Source: an uncultured Myxococcales bacterium (lineage in GTDB: Bacteria; Myxococcota_A; Bradymonadia; UBA7976; UBA1532). From it: DNA of 6,716 nucleotides. Position 1 is the first letter of the stretch; every line of letters begins with the position of its first letter. The stretch covers positions 1 through 6,716 of the forward strand of contig CALBMW010001082.1 of assembly GCA_937896275.1 (NCBI GenBank), read 5' to 3'. A program made the translations under genes and the position numbers. Of this stretch, positions 1 through 5,192 are shown one piece after another. The notes below the pieces were generated by a model that worked only from the letters and a program-made list of their open reading frames with translations, did no database searches and had not been told where the DNA came from.

Positions 1-70
1 CTCCGCGACGCTGGGCTCCGCGACGCTGGGCTCCGCGACGCTGGGCTCCGCGACGCTGGGCTCCGCGACG
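1..70. repeat. 15-bp perfect tandem repeat coding for PSVAE
   Basis: The unit CTCCGCGACGCTGGG occurs four times without a mismatch (1-60), followed by ten more bases of a fifth copy (61-70). It probably continues beyond the left edge. Read on the minus strand it stays in frame with the CpaF-like gene and adds PSVAE per copy. The unit length is a multiple of three, so copy-number changes would lengthen or shorten the protein tail without a frameshift. The perfect identity suggests a recent expansion or an assembly-edge effect. Confidence 0.95.
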
Positions 71-1131
71 TGGATCCGCTCCACGCGCGTCGGCGCGCCC
101 ATGTCCTGCGGCGGCAGCAGCCGGACCCAGCGCGCGCGCTCGCGGGCCGCTTCGGGCGTGGCCAAGAGGGTGTCCGCGACCTCGGAGCGCTCGAAGATCG
201 GCACCCGCGTGGGCCGGCCGTCCACTGCACGAATCGCGTCGATCGAGAGCACCGGCGGCGCCTCGCCCCACCGCCCCACGACCACCACCAGATCGAGCCC
301 CGCCGCCAGCAGCCCGTCCACCGCACGGTCGCGGTCGCGCGCGGCGCTCGCTCGCGCCAGCGCGCCGAAGCGGGACAAGGCGTCATCGGTCGTCATCGCC
401 GGCATGCCCACCAGCACGGGCGCCGCCCGACCGGCCAGCAGTGACGCTGCGTCCCAGGCGTCGGCCAGGCGCAGATCCGTGACGACGACCCGATCGACGG
501 CCATGCGCCCCGCGCAGTAGAGGAGGTCTCCCCCCGTGACGCTGCGACCCTCGCCCTCGGCCTTGCGGGGCGTGAGGCGGATCGGCGCGCGCCCGGGCAA
601 CTCCAGCGCGCCGCCGTCCTGCAGGGTCGCGATGCGCGCGTCGGCCGGCAGCTCGCCGCACAGGGCCTCGAGGGCGCGCAGGCGGCCGCCGCCGGGTGGT
701 CCCGCGACCACGAGGTTGGCGCCGGCGCGCAAGGCCACGCTCAGCAGATCTGCCGCCGCGCCGCTCAGGCCGCCGCCCGCGACCATCGCGCCGAGCGTGC
801 AGCCGTGCGATCCGGGCCGACTGATCGCGAGCACCGGCCCCTGCTCGACGACGGGCGAGCAGAGCGCGAGGAAGCGCGTCCCGTCCTTCAGCATCGCCTC
901 GAGGCAGGGCCGCTGAGCGTCGAAGGGCTTGCCGGCGCGCTGCGCGAGGGCGCGCAGGCTGCGGTCGAGCTCGGCGGCGCCGTAGGCCACGGGCACCCGC
1001 TGGACCTGTCCGTCGCGCTCCACGAATACGCGGCCGGGGCCGTCGACCATGACCCGCTGCACCGCGGGATCGTCGAGCAGGTGCTCGATGGGCGAGAAGA
1101 CGCGCAACAGCGAGGACGGTATCGATCCCAA
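1..1131 (-). CDS. CpaF/VirB11-like secretion ATPase homologue with degenerate nucleotide-binding site (3' end outside window)
   Basis: The translation aligns along its length with CpaF-type ATPases of Tad pilus/type II-IV secretion systems. Residues 18-40 (LLDDPAVQRVMVDGPGRVFVERDG) match the CpaF N-terminal domain. Residues 138-157 correspond to the Walker A strand and helix, 167-177 to the Asp box, and 198-221 to Walker B. In CpaF these read GGTGSGKT, TIEDAAEL and DRIxxGExRG; here they read GPPGGGRL (144-151), TLQDGGAL and DRVVVTDLR (213-221). The P-loop Lys and Thr, the Asp-box Glu, the Walker B Glu and the His-containing TGH/HAN motifs are all lost, so ATP hydrolysis is unlikely. The fold, the C-terminal domain (about 258-316) and Arg209 are kept. 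A regulatory or structural partner of an active CpaF is plausible but inferred. The start is TTG at 1131, preceded by a GGGAGG site; no in-frame ATG or GTG lies between the upstream stop (1237-1239) and this codon. A tail from about residue 320 ends in PSVAE repeats and continues beyond the window. Confidence 0.82.
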   Translation of the reverse strand, partial: MGSIPSSLLRVFSPIEHLLDDPAVQRVMVDGPGRVFVERDGQVQRVPVAYGAAELDRSLRALAQRAGKPFDAQRPCLEAMLKDGTRFLALCSPVVEQGPVLAISRPGSHGCTLGAMVAGGGLSGAAADLLSVALRAGANLVVAGPPGGGRLRALEALCGELPADARIATLQDGGALELPGRAPIRLTPRKAEGEGRSVTGGDLLYCAGRMAVDRVVVTDLRLADAWDAASLLAGRAAPVLVGMPAMTTDDALSRFGALARASAARDRDRAVDGLLAAGLDLVVVVGRWGEAPPVLSIDAIRAVDGRPTRVPIFERSEVADTLLATPEAARERARWVRLLPPQDMGAPTRVERIHVAEPSVAEPSVAEPSVAEPSVAE

Positions 1132-1136
1132 AGCGG

Positions 1137-1142
1137 CCTCCC
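1137..1142 (-). promoter_or_regulatory. Ribosome binding site that fixes a TTG start
   Basis: GGGAGG on the minus strand lies five bases before the TTG at 1131-1129. It is the only good Shine-Dalgarno match near the start of the CpaF-like frame and decides the start, because that frame has no ATG or GTG upstream. Confidence 0.7.
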
Positions 1143-1272
1143 GAAAGCCGACAGAGGATAGGCCAGCACCCGGCAGGACGCCACCTGAACGCGGTCGCCG
1201 GCATCTGTCACCGTTGACGCCGGCCTCGGCACAATGCTAGGGGTTCCCGGCAAATCGGGCATCTCTCGCCCC

Positions 1273-1277
1273 GGAAG
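1273..1277 (+). promoter_or_regulatory. Ribosome binding site for a TTG start
   Basis: GGAAG lies six bases before the TTG at 1284. It supports this codon as the start of the small exported protein, as does the signal peptide that begins directly after it. Confidence 0.5.
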
Positions 1278-1283
1278 CACACG

Positions 1284-1796
1284 TTGGGTCGTCTCGCCGC
1301 TCATTTCACGCTCATCCTGCTCCTCGCGGCGCCCGCCGCGGCGCAGGTCGGCACGTGCGTGACCGACGCCGGCGTGCGGCTCGCGCCCTGGACCGACGGA
1401 CACGACCCCGCCTGCGGCGATGATTGCGGCCTCGCCAACCCGTTCGACGACGGCCTGTGCGCGGCCGACGGCAGTGGCTGTCTGGAGGGCGGCGATCCGG
1501 TGGCGCTCGCGATGCCGCGGCCGCTCGGGGCCGACACGCAGCGCATACCGGCGGGACCACGCTGCATCGACGACGACGATCTCTGCGGTTCCGGCGCGCC
1601 CAGCGGCGTCGCCGGCGTTCCGGGTGGCGCGGCCGCGCTGGCCCCCACCCCGCTCACTCTGCCGCCCCGAGCGCGCGGGCTGTTGCCCGGCGCCACGGCG
1701 GCGTGGCCGGAACCCCATGCCCTCGAGCGCGACGGCGCGCCCGAGCCCCGGCCTCCGCGATCTTCGAGCGTCCTCTCCAGCACGGCGACGGTCTGA
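1284..1796 (+). CDS. Small exported Cys- and Asp-rich protein of unknown function
   Basis: The gene encodes 170 residues of a family I do not recognise. Residues 1-20 form a signal peptide: Arg3, a hydrophobic core (FTLILLLAAPAAA) and an AAA-Q cleavage site near residue 20. The N-terminal half of the mature protein carries seven cysteines (25, 44, 48, 59, 66, 94, 101) and many acidic residues, including the cluster CIDDDDLC (94-101). That suggests disulfide bonds and perhaps metal or Ca2+ binding. The C-terminal third (about 103-170) has no Cys, is rich in Ala, Pro and Gly, and looks disordered. An odd Cys number leaves one free or intermolecular thiol. The protein lies just upstream of two thiol oxidoreductase genes on the same strand, about 200 bp away, so it could be a substrate; this is inference. 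The start is TTG with a GGAAG site. An overlapping minus-strand frame (1301-1807) lacks such features and was rejected. Confidence 0.68.
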   Translation: MGRLAAHFTLILLLAAPAAAQVGTCVTDAGVRLAPWTDGHDPACGDDCGLANPFDDGLCAADGSGCLEGGDPVALAMPRPLGADTQRIPAGPRCIDDDDLCGSGAPSGVAGVPGGAAALAPTPLTLPPRARGLLPGATAAWPEPHALERDGAPEPRPPRSSSVLSSTATV

Positions 1797-1999
1797 ATCC
1801 GAAGCACGGCGCGACACCCTGCGGGGCGCGCCGCCGCGACCGGCGTCCTTCAGCCGCCCGGGTCGCTCATGGTGAGCGGCCCCGGCCGCGGGCTCGATAC
1901 GAACCCGCTTCGTGTGTAACCAGACCCTGGGCGGCGCCTGCGAGGCGCGGCCCCGTGAGACATGGGCCGGCCACTGGCCTGGCCCCGAGGTGAGATTTC
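1797..1999 (+). promoter_or_regulatory. Non-coding leader with several inverted repeats upstream of the thioredoxin cluster
   Basis: No gene was found here. Four potential stem-loops follow one another. 1864-1878 has CGCTCA/TGAGCG with a 3-base loop. 1897-1915 has ATACGAA/TTCGTGT, seven pairs including one G-T, with loop CCCGC. 1934-1948 has GCGCC/GGCGC with a 5-base loop. 1964-1985 has GGGCCGGCC/GGCCTGGCCC with a one-base bulge and loop ACT, and it ends two bases before the Shine-Dalgarno sequence. None has a T-run, so they are not classical terminators. They could be operators or a structured 5' leader controlling the 2000-6277 cluster. GC-rich DNA forms such stems by chance, so confidence is modest. 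TGTAAC (1915-1920) is a weak -10-like match without a good -35. Confidence 0.35.
1987..1994 (+). promoter_or_regulatory. Strong ribosome binding site
   Basis: GAGGTGAG lies five bases before the ATG at 2000. The TGA inside it (1991-1993) is in frame with the ATG, so the coding region cannot start further upstream. Confidence 0.8.
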
Positions 2000-4591
2000 A
2001 TGAAGAAGGAAGCTGTCATTCTCGGCTTCATCGTCGTCGGCGCCCTGGCCTTCGTCATCGGCCGACGCACAGGCGACGAGGGCGCGGACAGCGCGCCCGC
2101 CAAGGGCGGCGAGGCCGCCAAGACCGAGAGCGCGAAGAGCGCCATGGCCAGCGCCACCGACTCGGACATCATCCCGGTCGGCGCGAGCGCGGTGCAGGGC
2201 GGCGGCGACACCGCCCTGGTCACGATCGTCGCCTTCAGCGACTTCCAATGCCCCTTCTGCTCGCGCGTGCTGCCCACCATGAAGCAGCTCGAGGAGAAGT
2301 ACGGCGACAAGGTGCGGGTCACCTTCAAGCACAACCCCCTGCCCTTCCACAAGGACGCCCCCTACGCGTCCAAGGCGGCCATCGCCGCGGGCAAGCAGGG
2401 CAAGTTCTGGGAGATGCACGACAAGCTCTTCGCCAACCAGCGCGCGCTCGCCCCCGAGGCGATCGAGGGCTACGCGAAGGAGATCGGGCTCAACGTCGAT
2501 CAGTGGAAGAAGGACATCGCCGATCCGGCGACCCAGAAGCAGATCGAGGAGGACCAGGCCCTCGGGGTCAAGGTCGGCGCGCGCGGCACGCCGAACTTCC
2601 TGATCAACGGCAAGCAGCTCAGCGGCGCCCAGCCCTTCGAGAAGTTCGACGAGCTCGTCGGCGAGCAGATCAAGGCCGCCGAGGACGAGATCAAGGCCGG
2701 CACCAAGCCCGACGCCGTCTACGCCGCGCTCGTGAAGAAGAACTTCAAGGCGCCCTCGGCCCGCCCCACGGACCGCCAGCCGAGCGCCCCCGACGCCAAG
2801 ACCGTCTACAAGATCCCGGTGGGCACCTCCTACGCGAAGGGCGCCAAGGAGCCCCTCGTCACGATCATCGAGTTCAGCGAGTTCCAGTGCCCCTTCTGCT
2901 CGCGCGTCCTGCCGACCACGAAGCAGATCGTCGACGAGTACGGCGACAAGGTGCGCATCGTGTTCAAGCACGCGCCGTTGCCCTTCCACAAGGACGCCCC
3001 CTACGCCTCGCAGGCCGCGCTGGCCGCCGGTGAGCAGGGCAAGTTCTGGGAGATGCACGACAAGCTCTTCGCCAACCAGCGCGCGCTGTCGCCCGAGGCC
3101 ATCGAGGGCTACGCCAAGGAGCTGGGCCTCGACGTCGCGAAGTTCAAGGCCGACGCGGACAGCGAGAAGATCAAGAAGGTCATCCAGGAGGACCAGGCGC
3201 TCGCCGCCCAGTTCGGGGCGCGCGGCACGCCCAACTTCTTCATCAATGGTCGCCAGCTCGTCGGGGCCCAGCCCTTCGCGGCCTTCAAGGGCGTGATGGA
3301 CGAGGAGATCAAGAAGGCCGAGGACCTGATCAAGGGCGGCACCGACCGCGCCAGCGTGTACGAGAAGCTCACCGCCGGCGGACAGACCAAGGCCGCCGCG
3401 CCCACCCCGCGCGCGCGCCCGAGCGCCGACGACAAGACGGTCTACAAGGTGCCGGTCAACCCGGCCGACCCGGTCAAGGGCCCCAACGACGCCTTCGTCA
3501 CGATCGTCGAGTTCAGCGACTTCCAGTGCCCCTTCTGCAGCCGCGTGGGTCCCGCGCTGAAGCAGATCGAGGAGACCTATGGCAACGACGTGCGCGTCGT
3601 CTTCAAGCAGAGCCCCCTGCCCTTCCACAAGGACGCGCCCTATGCCGCCGAGGCGGCCCTCGCCGCCGGCAAGCAGGGCAAGTTCTGGGAGATGCACGAC
3701 AAGCTCTTCGCCAACCAGCGCGCGCTGGCGCCCGAGGCCATCGAGGGCTACGCGAAGGAGATCGGGCTGGACGTCGGCAAGTGGAAGGCCGACATCGCGG
3801 CCGGGTGGGCCAAGAAGCAGATCCAGGCCGACCAGGAACTCGCGCGCGGGATTGGCGCCGGCGGCACGCCCAACTTCTTCATCAACGGCCGCAAGCTCGT
3901 GGGCGCGCAGCCCTTCGACAGCTTCAAGAAGGTCATCGACGAGGAGCTGGTCAAGGCGAAGGCGCTGGCGGCCAAGGGGACGCCCAAGGCCGGCCTCTAC
4001 GCCGAGCTGATCAAGGACGGCGCCACCAAGCCGGCCGGCCCGGCGCCCCGCCCGAAGGAAGACGACAACAAGATCTACGAGGTCAAGGTCAACCCCAGCG
4101 ACGCGGTCAAGGGCCCGGCCAACGCCAAGGTCACGATCATCGAGTTCAGCGAGTTCCAGTGCCCCTTCTGCAGCCGCGTGCTGCCCACCCTGGAGCAGGT
4201 CCGCAAGGAGTACGGCGATCAGGTGCGGATCGTGTTCAAGCACAACCCGCTGTCCTTCCACAAGGACGCGCCCTATGCCTCCGAGGCGTCCCTCGCCGCG
4301 GGCGCCCAGGGCAAGTTCTGGGAGATGCACGACATGCTCTACAAGAACCAGCGCGCCCTGTCGGCCGAGGACATCGACAAGTACGCGCAGGAGATCGGCC
4401 TGAACCTGGCCAAGTTCAAGGCCGACCTCTCGAGCGGCAAGTTCAAGGCGCAGATCGAGGCCGACCAGGCGCTGGCCCGTGAGCTGGGCGCGAGCGGGAC
4501 CCCGAGCTTCTTCATCAACGGCAAGAAGCTCCGCGGTGCCCAGCCCTTCGAGCAGTTCAAGCAGGTCATCGACGAAGCGCTGAAGAAGTAG
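2000..4591 (+). CDS. Membrane-anchored protein with four tandem DsbA-like thioredoxin domains
   Basis: This 863-residue protein belongs to the DsbA-family thioredoxin-fold proteins (Thioredoxin_4/DsbA type), whose members usually have one domain of roughly 200-250 residues. An N-terminal hydrophobic segment (about 5-20), flanked by KK and RR, is followed by an Ala/Lys/Glu-rich spacer; there is no lipobox Cys, so I read it as a signal anchor. Four domains follow, each with FQCPFCSRV (CXXC at 84-87, 297-300, 510-513, 721-724) and a cis-Pro loop GTPNF or GTPSF (Pro198, 411, 624, 835). All four active sites look intact. Each of domains 1-3 ends in a charged helix and a Pro-rich linker (about 251-265, 466-476, 675-688). 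The likely role is oxidation or isomerisation of disulfides in exported proteins, with the domains facing the periplasm. Topology is inferred, since positive charges flank the helix on both sides. The gene is followed after four bases by a TlpA-like thioredoxin gene. No DsbB, DsbD or CcdA partner is visible. Confidence 0.9.
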   Translation: MKKEAVILGFIVVGALAFVIGRRTGDEGADSAPAKGGEAAKTESAKSAMASATDSDIIPVGASAVQGGGDTALVTIVAFSDFQCPFCSRVLPTMKQLEEKYGDKVRVTFKHNPLPFHKDAPYASKAAIAAGKQGKFWEMHDKLFANQRALAPEAIEGYAKEIGLNVDQWKKDIADPATQKQIEEDQALGVKVGARGTPNFLINGKQLSGAQPFEKFDELVGEQIKAAEDEIKAGTKPDAVYAALVKKNFKAPSARPTDRQPSAPDAKTVYKIPVGTSYAKGAKEPLVTIIEFSEFQCPFCSRVLPTTKQIVDEYGDKVRIVFKHAPLPFHKDAPYASQAALAAGEQGKFWEMHDKLFANQRALSPEAIEGYAKELGLDVAKFKADADSEKIKKVIQEDQALAAQFGARGTPNFFINGRQLVGAQPFAAFKGVMDEEIKKAEDLIKGGTDRASVYEKLTAGGQTKAAAPTPRARPSADDKTVYKVPVNPADPVKGPNDAFVTIVEFSDFQCPFCSRVGPALKQIEETYGNDVRVVFKQSPLPFHKDAPYAAEAALAAGKQGKFWEMHDKLFANQRALAPEAIEGYAKEIGLDVGKWKADIAAGWAKKQIQADQELARGIGAGGTPNFFINGRKLVGAQPFDSFKKVIDEELVKAKALAAKGTPKAGLYAELIKDGATKPAGPAPRPKEDDNKIYEVKVNPSDAVKGPANAKVTIIEFSEFQCPFCSRVLPTLEQVRKEYGDQVRIVFKHNPLSFHKDAPYASEASLAAGAQGKFWEMHDMLYKNQRALSAEDIDKYAQEIGLNLAKFKADLSSGKFKAQIEADQALARELGASGTPSFFINGKKLRGAQPFEQFKQVIDEALKK
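2210..4588 (+). repeat. Tandem array of four DsbA-domain coding units (639, 639, 633 and 468 bp)
   Basis: Anchored on the strand before the CXXC motif, the units are 2210-2848, 2849-3487, 3488-4120 and 4121-4588; the last lacks a trailing linker. The periodicity is 213, 213 and 211 codons. Units 1-3 share a 55-base run with no mismatch (2394-2448, 3033-3087, 3672-3726). Units 1 and 3 share 59 identical bases (2390-2448 and 3668-3726). Unit 4 is the most diverged in that segment (DMLYKNQRALSAEDIDKY against DKLFANQRALAPEAIEGY). The linkers before units 3 and 4 resemble each other (VNPADPVKGP and VNPSDAVKGP), which suggests those two share a duplication history. Confidence 0.93.
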
Positions 4592-4595
4592 TCCG

Positions 4596-5192
4596 ATGAG
4601 CGGTCCCGACGCGCGCACGCCCGCCGGGCCCCGGCAGGGCCCCCGGTGGCTCCACTGGGTCCTGGTCGTGGGCGCGTTGGTGACCGTGGTGGGGATGATC
4701 GCCCGCGAGCTGCAACGGGGTCGCGAGACCCCCGAGTCGCTCCTGGTGCACGCCCTCGGGGCGCAGCTGCTCGATGGCCCCGCGCCGCCCATCGAGATGG
4801 TCGGGGCCGACGGCAAGACGATACGCCTGAGCGATCTGCGGGGCCGGGTCGTCTTCGTGAACTTCTGGGCCACCTGGTGCCCGCCCTGCCGAGCCGAGCT
4901 CCCCGACCTGAAGGCCTTGGCCGCCACGATGCGGGGCGTGCCTTTCACGCTCCTCGCGGTCAGCGCCGACGACTCCTGGGACGACATCCACGGGATGATC
5001 CCCGACAAGACCGACCTGATGATCGGTCTGGACACCGAGAAGGGCGCGATGCGGCGCTACGGCACCGAGAAGCTGCCCGAGACCTACGTCATCGACCGGC
5101 AGGGCCGCCTGCGCCTGCGCTTCGTCAACGTCCAGTCCTGGACCGACGAGCGCATCCACCGCTATCTCGAGTGGCTGGCGACCCAAGGGTGA
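4596..5192 (+). CDS. TlpA/ResA-type membrane-anchored thioredoxin
   Basis: This 198-residue protein is a thioredoxin of the TlpA/ResA/AhpC-TSA-like group. A short basic, presumably cytosolic N-terminus (1-19) is followed by one membrane helix (about 20-36) and a linker. The thioredoxin fold starts near residue 60 (GPAPPIEMVGADGKTIRLSDLRGRVV is at 61-86 and matches the family's typical N-terminal hairpin). The active site is FWATWCPPC (CXXC at 95-98) and the cis-Pro is in KLPETYVID (Pro161), both as in TlpA/ResA. Such proteins usually reduce disulfides on the outer face of the inner membrane, for example in cytochrome c maturation, taking electrons from CcdA or DsbD. No cytochrome genes are visible, so the partner here is unknown. 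The ATG is four bases after the preceding stop and has only a weak GAAGAAG site, which points to translational coupling with the tetra-DsbA gene. It could reduce or reset that protein, which is inference. Confidence 0.9.
   Translation: MSGPDARTPAGPRQGPRWLHWVLVVGALVTVVGMIARELQRGRETPESLLVHALGAQLLDGPAPPIEMVGADGKTIRLSDLRGRVVFVNFWATWCPPCRAELPDLKALAATMRGVPFTLLAVSADDSWDDIHGMIPDKTDLMIGLDTEKGAMRRYGTEKLPETYVIDRQGRLRLRFVNVQSWTDERIHRYLEWLATQG

Larger units (their letters stand above)
1132..1283. other. Divergent intergenic region without a convincing promoter
   Basis: About 150 bp separate the two divergent genes, so promoters for both should lie here. On the plus strand TTGACG (1214-1219) resembles a -35 box, but no -10 box sits at the right distance; CACAAT (1230-1235) is only 10 bp away. 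On the minus strand TATCCT resembles a -10 box without a matching -35. A small inverted repeat (CCCG/CGGG) lies near 1246-1259. None of these is strong enough to call. Confidence 0.4.

Noticed and set aside
1..70. CRISPR array
   Set aside because: The repeats are 15 bp, directly adjacent and without spacers, and they stay in frame with a coding region.
383..1204. A 273-codon minus-strand frame starting with ATG just upstream of the CpaF-like TTG
   Set aside because: It is out of frame with the CpaF-like gene and gives an Arg/Gly-rich sequence. I considered a frameshifted N-terminus, but the CpaF alignment begins directly after the TTG at 1131, so none is needed.
1214..1240. A sigma-70 promoter formed by TTGACG and CACAAT
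   Set aside because: The spacing between the boxes is 10 bp rather than about 17, and no other -10 box fits. A sigma-54 match (GGCAC at 1228-1232) also fails, because the GC element is not at the required distance.
888..1817. A 309-codon minus-strand frame spanning the CpaF-like start, the intergenic region and the exported-protein gene
   Set aside because: Its product is Arg/Ser/Ala-rich and unlike any family. It overlaps two better-supported genes in other frames.
1850..5035. A 1061-codon open frame on the minus strand, antisense to the tetra-DsbA gene
   Set aside because: It mirrors the repeats and GC-biased codons of the plus-strand gene. Its product is a monotonous Leu/Asp/Val/Gly/Glu-rich sequence with no known motif and no Shine-Dalgarno-supported start, whereas the plus strand has a clear family match.
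4646..5188. N-terminal extension of the channel frame back to 4646
   Set aside because: It is a +2 shadow of the TlpA-like gene with low-complexity Arg/Gly/Pro content. The membrane topology and GTGA overlap support a start at 5189.
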